DNA of 64,000 nt from Gemmatimonadota bacterium (GCA_009692105.1 SHZS01000004.1:1-64000), one strand, 5' to 3'. Positions 8,411-17,639 are shown, numbered from the stretch's first letter. Numbers and translations are program-made. Notes: a model not told the origin generated them from the letters alone.

Positions 8411-9415
8411 ATGGGTCGGGCGGAGCTCGATGCGGTTCTGAAGGACGGACGGGGCGGGGTCTTCTTCCTACACGGATCCGACGAGTACGGGAAGGAGCGC
8501 TTCGCCGGGGCCCTGCGCGACGCGTACCTGGACCCCAGCACGGGCGACTTCAACTTCGACCTGCTCCGGGGGTCGGAGGTGCGTGGTGAGGAGCTGGCCA
8601 CGGTCCTCGGGACCCCGCCGATGATGGCGCAGTGGCGAGTTGTGCTCCTGCGTGAGACGCAGGCATTGTCCTCCTCCCCGAAGGCGCGAGATCTCCTCCT
8701 GGAGACGACGAAGTCGCCACCGGAGGGGCTCGTCCTGATCCTCCTTTGCACCGTGCCCCAGCGATCCTCGGCTCGCTTCTACTCCGACCTCCGGCGAGGG
8801 GCCCGCTCGGTCGAGTTCCGGAACCCGGACCCGAACGACCTCCCGGGTTGGCTCATGGGATGGAGTCGGGAGTCGTTCGGCAGAGAGCTCGACGAGGATG
8901 CGGCCCGGGCGCTTGCCCAGGCTGTAGGAGCCGATCTGGCGATCCTCGCCAGCGAGCTGGAGAAGTTGAGCACGCTCGTGGGGGAAGGAGGGCGGATTAC
9001 CCGGGAGGCTGTAGAGGCGGTGGGGACGAGAATCCCGCGCCAGGACCGATGGGAGTGGTTCGATCTCGTTGGGGCGAAGCGGTTTTCGGACGCAACACGT
9101 GGGCTCCAGGTGCTTCTCGATCATGGGGAGTCTGGTGTGGGCCTCGTCACGGGGCTCGGCACCCATCTTCTCCGGCTAGGGCTTGTTCGCACGGGAGGTC
9201 CTCCGGCGCTCTCGTCCGCCCTCCCGGAGAAGCAGCGATTCCTGGTCCCCCGGCTGGCGGACCAGGCGCGCAATTGGACCGTGGTGGAGCTGCGGCGGGC
9301 GATCGACGGGCTGCTACGCGCTGACGAGCTCCTCAAGTCGAGCCGAATCCCGGCCGCTTTTCTACTCGAGCAGTGGCTCCTGGAACGGATGGTCATGCGG
9401 GAGGCGGTTGCATGA
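8411..9415 (+). CDS. holA: DNA polymerase III subunit delta
   Basis: The delta subunit opens the beta sliding clamp within the clamp-loader complex. The 334-residue protein starts with DAVLKDGRGGVFFLHGSDE, the usual delta N-terminus around a degenerate P-loop, and carries LASELEKLS and the C-terminal helical domain (WTVVELRRAIDGLLRAD). ATG 8411 lies 7 bp after the anti-sigma-like stop. The 3' end overlaps the next gene as ATGA. The family is poorly conserved in sequence, but length and order of elements fit. Confidence 0.85.
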   Translation: MGRAELDAVLKDGRGGVFFLHGSDEYGKERFAGALRDAYLDPSTGDFNFDLLRGSEVRGEELATVLGTPPMMAQWRVVLLRETQALSSSPKARDLLLETTKSPPEGLVLILLCTVPQRSSARFYSDLRRGARSVEFRNPDPNDLPGWLMGWSRESFGRELDEDAARALAQAVGADLAILASELEKLSTLVGEGGRITREAVEAVGTRIPRQDRWEWFDLVGAKRFSDATRGLQVLLDHGESGVGLVTGLGTHLLRLGLVRTGGPPALSSALPEKQRFLVPRLADQARNWTVVELRRAIDGLLRADELLKSSRIPAAFLLEQWLLERMVMREAVA

Positions 9416-10287
9416 TGCCCGATCGGTGCCTCCGCGTTCTCTCCGTTCTCGGCTTACCCGTCATCCTCCTCGCGATGTGCGCCTCGCCGGGAGGCGCCGC
9501 CGCACAGGGCCAGGACCTGCTCGCGGTGGAGCGGCTGGCAGACGATGGCCGCTTCGTGCAAGCGCGAGCCGCTCTCACCGATTGGCTGGACGGGGAATGG
9601 AGCGGGGCGACCCGTGCGGATCGTCAGCTGGGAGTCTGGCTCCGGGCTCTCCTCTCCCTCGATCCCGACAGGGCCGAGCTCGACTATCGACGGCTGGTCG
9701 TGGAGTACCCGGGGGGAGCGTATTCCGACCAGGCCCTGATCCGGCTTGCCCAGGGGTCTCTGGCGCGCAGCGACGTCTCGGCGGCCCAACAGTATCTCAC
9801 GATATTCCTCCGGGACTATCCCGAGAGCCCGCTTCGGGTGGAGGCACGCTCGTTGATGTCACGGCTGGAGGAAGGGCCCGTCCCGGACGCGATCGCGGTC
9901 TTGATTCCCACCTTAGGCCCGGGCGTTTCGTCGAGTCCTCCCTCGCTCCCCACGGATACTCCGCCGCCCGCCCCCCCTCCCTCCAGTCGGCCGACCATCG
10001 AGGTTTCCGGTGCCGCCGGACTCGACGAGCGTTCCGGAACGGATCCCTTCACCCTACAATTGGGTGCCTTCTTCACCGAGGGTCGGGCGCTCTCGCTCAC
10101 CCTCGACGCCCGGGTGGCAGGGCTCGAGCCACGGCTCGTGCGGGTGCAGGGAAGCGAGTTGCTCCGGGTCCGCCTGGGTCGGTTCGCGACACGGGAGGAG
10201 GCGGAGGCCAGGGCGGAGGCGCTCCGGGAGTTGGGCTTTCAAGCCGTCATATCGTCGGACCGTGCACTGGAGGAAGAGATTCCGTGA
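9412..10287 (+). CDS. Exported TPR-like protein with C-terminal SPOR domain
   Basis: A 291-residue protein with an N-terminal signal peptide (about residues 1-33, ending near GGAAAQ). TPR-like helices follow (about 35-145; LDYRRLVVEYPGGAYSDQALIRLA is split between two repeats), as in outer-membrane assembly or tetratricopeptide proteins. A Pro/Ser linker comes next, then a SPOR domain at about 211-285 (FTLQLGAFFTEGRA and LRVRLGRFATREEAEA). SPOR domains bind denuded septal peptidoglycan, so the protein probably acts in the periplasm at division sites. The start ATG 9412 overlaps the holA stop, and its stop overlaps the receiver-domain gene by GTGA, so all three are coupled. Confidence 0.82.
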   Translation: MMPDRCLRVLSVLGLPVILLAMCASPGGAAAQGQDLLAVERLADDGRFVQARAALTDWLDGEWSGATRADRQLGVWLRALLSLDPDRAELDYRRLVVEYPGGAYSDQALIRLAQGSLARSDVSAAQQYLTIFLRDYPESPLRVEARSLMSRLEEGPVPDAIAVLIPTLGPGVSSSPPSLPTDTPPPAPPPSSRPTIEVSGAAGLDERSGTDPFTLQLGAFFTEGRALSLTLDARVAGLEPRLVRVQGSELLRVRLGRFATREEAEARAEALRELGFQAVISSDRALEEEIP

Positions 10288-10850
10288 AGGCGGGCTCCAA
10301 GAGCGGAAGGACGTGGAAGGTCCTCCTCGCGGATGACAACGACGATCACGCGCTCCTGATCCAGATGGCGCTGGAGCGGGTGACGGATGGCGAAGTTGTT
10401 CTCCGGAGAGCCCGAGACGGGGACGAGGCGGTCCGGATGGTTGCCGAGGAGCTGCCCGAGCTCATCCTCCTGGACCTGCACATGCCCGGGCGCTCCGGCC
10501 ACGAGGTGCTTCAGCATCTGAATGGCAGCCAGGAGTACCGCCGGATTCCGGTTGCCGTGCGCACCTCCTCCGACCGGGACGAGGATGTAGCCGAGAGCTA
10601 CGGCCTGGGTGGGAACCATTTCATCACCAAGCCGGGCGATCCAGCGGAGCTGGTCCAGCGGCTACGGCCGCTCTTCACGAACCTTCGCGAGTTGCAGGGG
10701 ATCAGCCGCGGTGCCCGTGGGATGGCCACGACGGGGAAGGCCGCCGAGGGCCCCGCGAGCTACGTCCTGAAGAAGGCCATTCCAGCCATCGGGTTCATCG
10801 CAGTCCTCGCGATTCTCCTCTTTTGGGCTTGGGTTAGCGGCGTCTTCTGA
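10284..10850 (+). CDS. Receiver-domain protein with a C-terminal membrane anchor
   Basis: A 188-residue protein. Residues about 12-135 form a response-regulator receiver domain with all key residues: acidic pair Asp17/Asp18, phospho-acceptor Asp64 (LLDLHMPG), Thr94 and Lys116 (FITKPGD). The fold style resembles Rcp1/CheY-like single receivers. Instead of an output domain it has a short linker and one hydrophobic segment at about 164-188 (IPAIGFIAVLAILLFWAW) that ends at the C-terminus, so it should be tail-anchored with the receiver in the cytoplasm. GTG 10284 overlaps the stop of the SPOR gene. No histidine kinase is adjacent. The function is unknown; membrane recruitment or phosphate buffering are possibilities. 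Confidence 0.8.
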   Translation: MKAGSKSGRTWKVLLADDNDDHALLIQMALERVTDGEVVLRRARDGDEAVRMVAEELPELILLDLHMPGRSGHEVLQHLNGSQEYRRIPVAVRTSSDRDEDVAESYGLGGNHFITKPGDPAELVQRLRPLFTNLRELQGISRGARGMATTGKAAEGPASYVLKKAIPAIGFIAVLAILLFWAWVSGVF

Positions 10851-10869
10851 CGAACGCGAACCGGCTCCG

Positions 10870-13551
10870 ATGGTTCCGGGTTCAGCTGTGAACGAGGAGA
10901 CTCCCCTGATGAGACAGTGGCGGGAGGCCAAGGCCCGCCACCCCGATTCCCTCCTTTTCTTCCGGGTCGGCGACTTCTTCGAGCTCTTCTACGAGGACGC
11001 TCAGGAGGGCTCACGCCTGCTCGGGCTGACGCTCACGTCGCGGAATAATGGGGCCGCCGCGGAGGTGCCCATGGCGGGTGTTCCTGCCAGGGCTCTCGAG
11101 GAGTATCTCGGCCGGGTGATCCGGTTGGGGAGGCGGGCGGCGATCTGCGACCAGGTAGAGGACCCCTCGGAGTCGCAGGGAATCGTGCGGCGCGAGGTGG
11201 TAGAGACCGTCACCCCAGGAACGGTTCTCTCCGACGGTCTGCTCCAGTCCAAGAGAAACAACTTCCTCGTCGCCCTGGCTCCACCCCGGAGCGGAAGGGT
11301 GGCGCTCGCGGCGGCGGACCTCTCGACCGGTGAGTTCCAGGTACGGGAAATGGAGCTGGAGTTCCTCTCGTCCGAGCTGGGGCGCCTCGCCCCGTCGGAG
11401 CTCCTCCTCCCACGGTCGTTCGAGGACGACCCCATCCCTGGGCTGGAGGGGGACGGGCTCTTCGGTCCGTCAGGCCGGACCTTTCGGGACGAATGGGTCT
11501 TCGACGAGTCCCTGGGCGGCGAGGAGATCAGGAGTCGGTACGGGGTCCGGTCCCTCGAGGCGCTGGGCTTCGAGTCCGCCGACGGGCTCCTGGTCCAGGC
11601 GGCCGGAGCGCTCTCCGCGTACGTGAAGGAGATCCGCCCCACGGGAGCCCCTCCGCTCCGGCCTCCCCGCATCCTCCGTCCGGGCACCGAGATGGCGCTC
11701 GACGAGATGACGCGCAGAAACCTGGAGCTCACGGAGCCCCTCCGCACGGGCGACGAGAGCTCCACCCTGGTTTCCGTCCTGGACGACACGGTGACCGCCA
11801 TGGGAGGCCGGCTCCTGCGCCAGTGGATCATCCGTCCGCTCGTCGTTGTCGAGGAGATCCGGCGGCGGCAGGAGGCCGTGAAGGAGCTAGTCGACGACAG
11901 GGAGCTCCGCGGTTGCCTTCGCTCGCATCTGGAGCGCATGCACGATCTGGAGCGTCTCGCGGGGAAGGTGGGGGCGAATCGGGTCACCCCGAGAGAGCTC
12001 CTCTCGATCGCGGCGTCCCTCGACCGGATCCCCCCGATCCGGGAGGTGGCGGCGAAGGTTGAGTCACCGCTCCTTCGGGAGGTGTCGGTGGAGCTCGATA
12101 CGCTCGAGGACCTTGCACGGCGGATCGAAGCCGGGATCTCACCCGACGCTCCGTCAACCCTCCAGGAGGGCGGGGTAATCCGCGCCGGGTTCTCGGAACC
12201 GCTGGACGAGCTCCGGGAGGTGAGGGATGGCGCCCGAGACTTCATCGCCTCGCTCCAGGTTCGAGAGCGGGCGAGGACTGGGATCCAGTCTCTCAAGGTC
12301 GGTTTCAACCGCGTCTTCGGATACTACTTGGAGGTGACGAGGGCGAACGCGGTGCGGGTGCCGGACGACTACGTGCGGAAACAGACCCTCGCGAACGCCG
12401 AGCGCTACTTCACCCCCGAGCTCAAGGAGTGGGAGGAGAAGGTTTCGGGTGCCGAGGAGAAGATCCTGGCGCTCGAGTCAGAGCTCTTCCAGCGGATCCG
12501 AGGCGAGGTTGCCGCCCGGGTCGGGCGCCTCCAGGAGCTCGGCTGTCGCGTTGCCGTGCTCGATCTTCTTGCGTGTCTGGCTCAGGTGGCCGTGCGCCGG
12601 AGCTATTCGTGCCCTGTGCTGCACTCGGGCTTCGACGTCGAGATCCGCGGTGGGCGCCACCCCGTGGTCGAGACGATGATGCCACGGGCAGAGTTCGTCC
12701 CGAACGACCTCCTGCTTGGCGAGGGCGGGCGGATCGTGATCCTCACGGGCCCCAACATGGCCGGGAAGAGCACGATCCTCCGGCAGGTGGGGCTGATCCA
12801 GCTGCTCGCGCAGATGGGCTCTTTCGTCCCTGCGGAATCGGCCCGGATCCCAATCTGTGACCGCATCTTCACGCGAGTCGGAGCGTCGGACAACCTCGCC
12901 CGTGGGCAGTCCACCTTCATGGTCGAGATGAACGAGACGGCGGCGATTCTTCACCAGGCGACCCCGCGGAGCCTCGTGCTCCTAGATGAGATCGGCCGCG
13001 GAACCTCGACCTACGACGGTGTGTCCATCGCGTGGGCGGTGACGGAACACCTGCACGAAGTGGTCGGAGCCAAGACGGTCTTCGCCACCCATTACCACGA
13101 GTTGACCCAGCTCGCGGATCTTCTCACGGCGGTCCGGAATATGAACGTCGCAGTCAGGGAGACGGGGGACCGGATCGTCTTTCTCCGCCGACTGGAGGAA
13201 GGCGGAGCAGATCGCTCGTATGGAATCCACGTCGCTCGTCTCGCAGGTCTCCCCGACCCGATCATCGTCCGGGCGAGAGAGTTGCTTGCCGAGCTGGAGG
13301 GGAGCCACTCGGGGGGAGGGGAAGGGCTGGGGCGGCGGCGGGCACATCGCCCGGGCTCCACTCCTGGCTTGGATCAACTTTCCCTCTTCGTCGCCGAGGA
13401 TCCGGTGATCACCCGACTCAGGAAGCTCGAACCGGAGAAGATGACGCCTCTGGACGCCATGAATATGCTTGCCGATCTGCGGAAGGAGCTCGACCGTCGA
13501 GGTCGGGGTGGGGACTCCGCCGCCGGTGAGGAGGGAGGCTCCTCGAGATGA
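10870..13551 (+). CDS. mutS: DNA mismatch repair protein MutS
   Basis: Recognises mismatches and, as an ATPase clamp, starts repair. The 893-residue length is typical. The mismatch-wedging Phe-x-Glu motif is at residues 36-38 (VGDFFELFY). The P-loop GPNMAGKST is at about 627-635, followed by the Walker B/signature region LVLLDEIGRGTSTYDG and ATHYHEL. The C-terminal linker is Gly/Arg-rich before the dimerisation helix (DQLSLF, later LRKLEPEKMTPLDAMN). The start is uncertain between ATG 10870 and GTG 10888; neither has a clear ribosome site. MutL is not in the window. The stop overlaps the next gene as ATGA. Confidence 0.96.
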   Translation: MVPGSAVNEETPLMRQWREAKARHPDSLLFFRVGDFFELFYEDAQEGSRLLGLTLTSRNNGAAAEVPMAGVPARALEEYLGRVIRLGRRAAICDQVEDPSESQGIVRREVVETVTPGTVLSDGLLQSKRNNFLVALAPPRSGRVALAAADLSTGEFQVREMELEFLSSELGRLAPSELLLPRSFEDDPIPGLEGDGLFGPSGRTFRDEWVFDESLGGEEIRSRYGVRSLEALGFESADGLLVQAAGALSAYVKEIRPTGAPPLRPPRILRPGTEMALDEMTRRNLELTEPLRTGDESSTLVSVLDDTVTAMGGRLLRQWIIRPLVVVEEIRRRQEAVKELVDDRELRGCLRSHLERMHDLERLAGKVGANRVTPRELLSIAASLDRIPPIREVAAKVESPLLREVSVELDTLEDLARRIEAGISPDAPSTLQEGGVIRAGFSEPLDELREVRDGARDFIASLQVRERARTGIQSLKVGFNRVFGYYLEVTRANAVRVPDDYVRKQTLANAERYFTPELKEWEEKVSGAEEKILALESELFQRIRGEVAARVGRLQELGCRVAVLDLLACLAQVAVRRSYSCPVLHSGFDVEIRGGRHPVVETMMPRAEFVPNDLLLGEGGRIVILTGPNMAGKSTILRQVGLIQLLAQMGSFVPAESARIPICDRIFTRVGASDNLARGQSTFMVEMNETAAILHQATPRSLVLLDEIGRGTSTYDGVSIAWAVTEHLHEVVGAKTVFATHYHELTQLADLLTAVRNMNVAVRETGDRIVFLRRLEEGGADRSYGIHVARLAGLPDPIIVRARELLAELEGSHSGGGEGLGRRRAHRPGSTPGLDQLSLFVAEDPVITRLRKLEPEKMTPLDAMNMLADLRKELDRRGRGGDSAAGEEGGSSR

Positions 13552-14012
13552 GCTTCCGCTCACCGAGGCGGGAGAGAGGCTTCCCTCCAGCATCCTCCAG
13601 GGTGCCGAGCGCGTCGCAGGAACGCAGCCGGGCGTCCGCCGGCTGGTCCGCCGGAGACGCACCCATTAGGCTCATTTGGCTCGCCTCGTTTGCCGTCGTA
13701 GGTTGCTTCGGGCCGAACGAGATCGAGCAGCCGGTCCCGCTCTACGGTGAGGAGCCGATCGAGTACCCGCTCGGCCTCTGGGACGAGGGGCTCGAGGGCC
13801 AGACCGTTCTCCGTGTCCGCGTCACGGACGTAGGGACCGTCGACTCCGTGGAGGTGACAGAGTCGTCGGGTCATCTCGCTCTCGACTCCGCGGCCGTGGC
13901 GGGGGTGCGGGACCTACGGTTTCAGCCCGGGCAGAGGAACGGAAATCGCGTCCGCATGTGGGCCACCCTGCCCGTGCTCTTCTCCCGGCGGCCTCAGGCT
14001 CCCGGGGGCTGA
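13548..14012 (+). CDS. Probable lipoprotein with a TonB C-terminal-like domain
   Basis: A 154-residue protein. A hydrophobic stretch with a lipobox-like VVGC lies at about residues 47-58 (LIWLASFAVVGC). A TonB_C-type domain follows (VLRVRVTDVGTVDSVEVTESSGHL, then AVAGVRDLRFQPGQRNG). The 40 residues before the hydrophobic segment are Arg/Ser-rich and unusually long for a lipoprotein signal, so the true start may be internal, although ATG 13548 overlaps the mutS stop. No ExbB/ExbD or TonB box partner is nearby. The role is unknown; such free TonB-like domains occur in many envelope proteins. Confidence 0.68.
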   Translation: MSFRSPRRERGFPPASSRVPSASQERSRASAGWSAGDAPIRLIWLASFAVVGCFGPNEIEQPVPLYGEEPIEYPLGLWDEGLEGQTVLRVRVTDVGTVDSVEVTESSGHLALDSAAVAGVRDLRFQPGQRNGNRVRMWATLPVLFSRRPQAPGG

Positions 14013-14086
14013 CCTCGGGTCCGGCAGCCGCCGAGCGTGGCCGAGGGGGTCACGCTGCCGACGGTCGACACCAGGAGCCACACCTG

Positions 14087-15475
14087 ATGAACGAACGCCA
14101 TGCGGCGCCCTACGAGGACGTCCTCGACCTCGTGGGGTGGACTCCGCTGGTACGCTTGAAGGGCGTGACCAAGGGGATCCGCACGCCCGTGTACGGCAAG
14201 TGCGAGTTCATGAACCCAGGCGGCTCCGTCAAGGACCGGATCGGGCGGGCGATCGTCGAGGGCGCCGAGAGGAGCGGGAAGCTCCGACCCGGCGGGACAA
14301 TCGTCGAAGCGACTTCGGGGAACACCGGGGTCGCACTCGCCATGGCCGCGGTCGCGAAGGGCTATCGGTGCATCTTCACGATGCCCGACAAGATGAGCCA
14401 GGAGAAGGTGAAGCTCCTGCGCGCCTTCGGGGCCGACGTGGTCATCACTCCCACCGCCGTTCCGCCGGACCACCCCGATAACTATCTCCAGAAGGCGAAG
14501 AAGATTGCGGCGGAAACTCCGGGCGCCGTGCTCGCCGACCAGTTCTACAACCCGGCCAACCCGGAGTGCCATTACGAGACCACGGGACCGGAGTTGTGGA
14601 AGCAGACCGGGGGGCGCATCACCCACTTCCTCGCGGGAGCGGGCACCGGAGGGACGATCACCGGTGTGGCGCGTTATCTGAAGGAGCAGAACCCGAAGAT
14701 CCGGATCATCGGCGTGGACCCGAAGGGGTCCGTGCTCGCTACGTACTTCCACACCGGCGAGCTCCCGGTAGGTGAGCCATACCAGGTCGAGGGGCTCGGG
14801 AATGACAAGATCCCCGGCACGCTCGACCTGGATCTCGTGGACGACTACGTGACGGTCGTCGACCGGGATTCCTTCCTAATGGCGCGGCGCCTGACCCGTG
14901 AGGAGGGCCTCTTCGTGGGCGGCTCCTCGGGGCTGATCGTGCATGCGGCTCTGGATGTCGCGCGTGAGGTGGACGACCCGGAGGCGCTGGTGGTCGCGAT
15001 GCTATGCGATTGGGGTGAGCACTACCTGACCAAGCTGTACGACGACGAGTGGATGCGGTCGAACGGCTTCCTCCTGGCAGAGCGGAGGAGCGTGGGAGAG
15101 CTTCTCGGCGGGAAGCCGAGAGACGTGCCGCCACTGGTGTCCGTTGCCCCCTCCACGCCGGTCCGCATGGCGCTCTCGACCCTGACCACGCACGACGTGT
15201 CGCAGCTTCCGGTGATCCTGGACGGAGAGTGTGTGGGCTCGATTTCCGAAGGCGAGCTCATGGCGCGCGTGATCGAGGATCCCGATGTGCTGGCCGCCTC
15301 CGTCGAGCAGGTGATGGACCCGCCTTTCCCTGTGGTGGAGGCGCACCTGCCCTTGGAGCAGCTCGCCCGCTTTCTAACCCGTAAGAACGCGGCGGTGCTC
15401 GTGCGGAACGGGGAACGCATCTCCGGGATCGTGACTCGCTACGATCTGGTGCGAACCCTGACGGGGGCGGGGTGA
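14087..15475 (+). CDS. Cystathionine beta-synthase (PLP domain plus CBS pair)
   Basis: Condenses serine and homocysteine to cystathionine with PLP, linking methionine to cysteine. The 462-residue protein has the fold-type II core with the PLP lysine at about residue 49 (PGGSVKDRIG), the substrate loop SGNTG, and the phosphate-binding loop GTGGTITG. Residues about 340-460 form two CBS motifs (VSVAPSTPVRMALSTL and QLARFLTRKNAAVLV), which in relatives regulate the enzyme. The CBS tail argues against simple CysK. ATG 14087 is right before conserved sequence. A 74-bp gap precedes it, and its stop overlaps ddl as GTGA. Confidence 0.9.
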   Translation: MNERHAAPYEDVLDLVGWTPLVRLKGVTKGIRTPVYGKCEFMNPGGSVKDRIGRAIVEGAERSGKLRPGGTIVEATSGNTGVALAMAAVAKGYRCIFTMPDKMSQEKVKLLRAFGADVVITPTAVPPDHPDNYLQKAKKIAAETPGAVLADQFYNPANPECHYETTGPELWKQTGGRITHFLAGAGTGGTITGVARYLKEQNPKIRIIGVDPKGSVLATYFHTGELPVGEPYQVEGLGNDKIPGTLDLDLVDDYVTVVDRDSFLMARRLTREEGLFVGGSSGLIVHAALDVAREVDDPEALVVAMLCDWGEHYLTKLYDDEWMRSNGFLLAERRSVGELLGGKPRDVPPLVSVAPSTPVRMALSTLTTHDVSQLPVILDGECVGSISEGELMARVIEDPDVLAASVEQVMDPPFPVVEAHLPLEQLARFLTRKNAAVLVRNGERISGIVTRYDLVRTLTGAG

Positions 15476-16602
15476 GCGGAGGGTCGGCATCCGGCTCGGG
15501 ATCGGGGTCGTCGGGGTCCGAGCCAGCGTCGGGCTCCTCCCCCCGCTTGGGGCCGCGACTCCGGATCGCCGTCCTCATGGGTGGCACCTCCGAAGAACGC
15601 GACGTGTCCCTCGCCTCGGGCGCCCAGGTGAGCCGAGCACTCTTGTCCCGCGGCCACGATGTGGTGTGCGTGGACACGACGAGAGGGGTCCTCCCTGCTG
15701 CCGAGGTGAGCCGGCTCCTGGAGGAAGGCGTCCGCCCGGACCCTCCACCGCCCGAGACGCTGGACCTCCTCGAAACCGGGGATGCGACTGCCCTCACGCG
15801 GGCTCCCGAGCTTGCGGACACCCAGGTCGTGTTTCCCGCGCTCCACGGTGGCTCGGGCGAGGACGGGACGCTACAGGCTCTCCTCGACCTTTCGGGCCTC
15901 GTCTATGCAGGGAGTGGGCGGCTCGGGTGCACGCTCGCGATGGACAAGGAGGTATCGAAACGTCTCCTGCGGGACGGGGGGATCCCAACACCGGATTGGC
16001 TCGTTGGGCCCGTTTCTCTCGATCGGGTGGTGAAGGAACTCGGCCTTCCCGTGATCATCAAGCCGCCCTCAGGCGGATCCACCCTCGGTCTCACCCTGGC
16101 CCACGACCTGTCCGAGCTCCAGGCGGGGGTCGAGGAAGCACTGTGTTACGAGGAGCGGGTGCTCTTCGAGCGGTACGTCCGTGGGAGAGAGCTCACGGTC
16201 GGGATCGTGGGTCGCGAGGCCCTTCCGGTAGGAGAGATCATCCCGGCGCACGAGCTCTTCGACTATGAGTGCAAGTATCAGCCTGGGCTGGCACAAGAGA
16301 TCTTCCCCGCCGACATCCCAGAAGGGACCGCGCGGAAGGTCCAGGCGCTTGCCCTCGAGGTCCACGACGTCCTTTTCTTGCGGGATTTCTCGCGCGTGGA
16401 TTTCATCCTGGACAGCGGTGGGAACGCGTGGTGCCTGGAAGCGAACGCCCTCCCAGGGATGACCGCTAACTCGCTCCTGCCCAAGGCGGCGGCGGCGGCC
16501 GGAATCTCCTTTCCCGAGCTCTGCGAGCGTATCGTCCAGCTCGCCCTCGAGCGCAGTTCCGGTGCGGGAACAACTCCTAGGGGGGTTGGGTTGTATCCAT
16601 AG
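15472..16602 (+). CDS. ddl: D-alanine--D-alanine ligase
   Basis: ATP-dependent ligase that makes the D-Ala-D-Ala dipeptide for peptidoglycan. The 376-residue protein has the N-terminal motif VLMGGTSEERDVSL, the HGGSGEDGTLQ loop, the ATP-grasp lysine region (VIIKPPSGGSTLG) and the C-terminal metal-binding region (FSRVDFILD, then EANALPGMT). About 25 Ser/Gly-rich residues precede the domain; the GTG 15472 start overlaps the previous stop, so the tail is probably translated. A D-amino-acid transaminase in the same window could supply D-alanine. Confidence 0.93.
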   Translation: MSGGSASGSGSGSSGSEPASGSSPRLGPRLRIAVLMGGTSEERDVSLASGAQVSRALLSRGHDVVCVDTTRGVLPAAEVSRLLEEGVRPDPPPPETLDLLETGDATALTRAPELADTQVVFPALHGGSGEDGTLQALLDLSGLVYAGSGRLGCTLAMDKEVSKRLLRDGGIPTPDWLVGPVSLDRVVKELGLPVIIKPPSGGSTLGLTLAHDLSELQAGVEEALCYEERVLFERYVRGRELTVGIVGREALPVGEIIPAHELFDYECKYQPGLAQEIFPADIPEGTARKVQALALEVHDVLFLRDFSRVDFILDSGGNAWCLEANALPGMTANSLLPKAAAAAGISFPELCERIVQLALERSSGAGTTPRGVGLYP

Positions 16603-16619
16603 CCCGGGAGAGATACAAT
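16591..16619 (+). promoter_or_regulatory. Candidate sigma-70-like promoter of the rhomboid gene
   Basis: TTGTAT (16591-16596) and TACAAT (16614-16619) are 17 bp apart and match -35 and -10 boxes fairly well in an otherwise G+C-rich sequence. The predicted start is about 40 bp upstream of ATG 16671. The two boxes are also arms of an inverted repeat (TTGTATC and GATACAA). Confidence 0.5.
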
Positions 16620-16670
16620 GGTCGCCCGGCCTCTTCTCCGGTTCTGATCCGTCCTCACACTCGGTGGTCC

Positions 16671-17519
16671 ATGTCGTACGCGACCGAGCGCTTCGGTTTT
16701 GGCTACCACCTGACGCCCTGGGTCAAGCGGCTGCTCGTCGCCAACACGGCCGTCTTCCTGCTCACGGCCATTGTGGGCGGGAGCTTCTCCTACGACTGGC
16801 TCGGTTTCTCGCCCCAGCATGCCTTCACCCGGCCCTGGGGCGCCCTCACGTACATGTTCGTGCATGCCGACGTCTGGCATCTCCTTCTGAACATGCTGGG
16901 GCTCTTCTTCTTCGGCCCTCCCCTCGAGGGCCGGTGGGGCTCGCGAGAGTTCATCAAGTACTACCTGCTCTGCGGGATGGGCGGCGTTTTCCTGAGCTTC
17001 CTATTCGCCCCGAACGCCGCCATCATCGGTGCCTCTGCGGCCGTGTACGGCGTCGTGCTGGCCTTCGCGTGGTACTGGCCAGAGACCCCGATCTACGTGT
17101 GGGGGATCTTTCCGGTGAAGGCGAAGTGGCTCGTCGGCTTCTTCTTCTTCGCCACCCTCATCAGCGCCTTTGGGGGTGGAGCCCGGGGGGGGGTCGCCAA
17201 CTTCGCACACCTTGGAGGGCTCCTCACGGGCGTGGGCTACCTAAAGTTCGGAGACCGTTTTGCCGCCCGACTAGGGGAAGTCCGCACCTCAGGGGAGTCC
17301 CGGAGGTTCGCGATCGTCCCGAGGAAGGAGTCGAGGGAGGAGGTCCGGGGGAAGCGGTCCGGTGGTCGGCGCGACTCTGCTGTTCGGCGGCAGGAGGAGG
17401 ATCTCCTCGACGAGGTGGATCGCATCCTCGACAAGATCTCGGCCCGGGGGATGGGCGTCCTGACGGACGAGGAGCGGAATGTCCTAGACGAGATGTCGAG
17501 AAGGCGCCGCTCCAACTAG
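16671..17519 (+). CDS. Rhomboid-family intramembrane serine protease
   Basis: Cleaves membrane proteins within the bilayer. The 282-residue protein has about six hydrophobic helices. The catalytic serine is Ser122 (IIGASAAVYG, a GxS motif) and the catalytic histidine is His180 (NFAHLGGLLTG). The conserved HLLLNM motif sits in the second helix region. After the last helix comes a charged Arg/Glu-rich linker and a short C-terminal domain (DRILDKISARGMGVLTDEE) like the DUF6576 tail found on related rhomboids. It is free-standing with its own likely promoter, 120 bp before yebC. Confidence 0.9.
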   Translation: MSYATERFGFGYHLTPWVKRLLVANTAVFLLTAIVGGSFSYDWLGFSPQHAFTRPWGALTYMFVHADVWHLLLNMLGLFFFGPPLEGRWGSREFIKYYLLCGMGGVFLSFLFAPNAAIIGASAAVYGVVLAFAWYWPETPIYVWGIFPVKAKWLVGFFFFATLISAFGGGARGGVANFAHLGGLLTGVGYLKFGDRFAARLGEVRTSGESRRFAIVPRKESREEVRGKRSGGRRDSAVRRQEEDLLDEVDRILDKISARGMGVLTDEERNVLDEMSRRRRSN

Positions 17520-17639
17520 GGATGCTGTGCAGAGGCTCCAGGGCGCCCCTTATATTTCCCATTTCCCAATCCATTCTCGGTCTCTCGGGCAACCGGAGAT
17601 CGTGAGCCACATCGTATTCGGGAGTCGCAGGAGGACGTC

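Noticed and set aside
13995-14086. Sequence resembling a tRNA D-arm (GTGGCCGAGGGGGT)
   Set aside because: No anticodon stem, T arm or acceptor pairing follows, so it is chance similarity before the cystathionine synthase gene.
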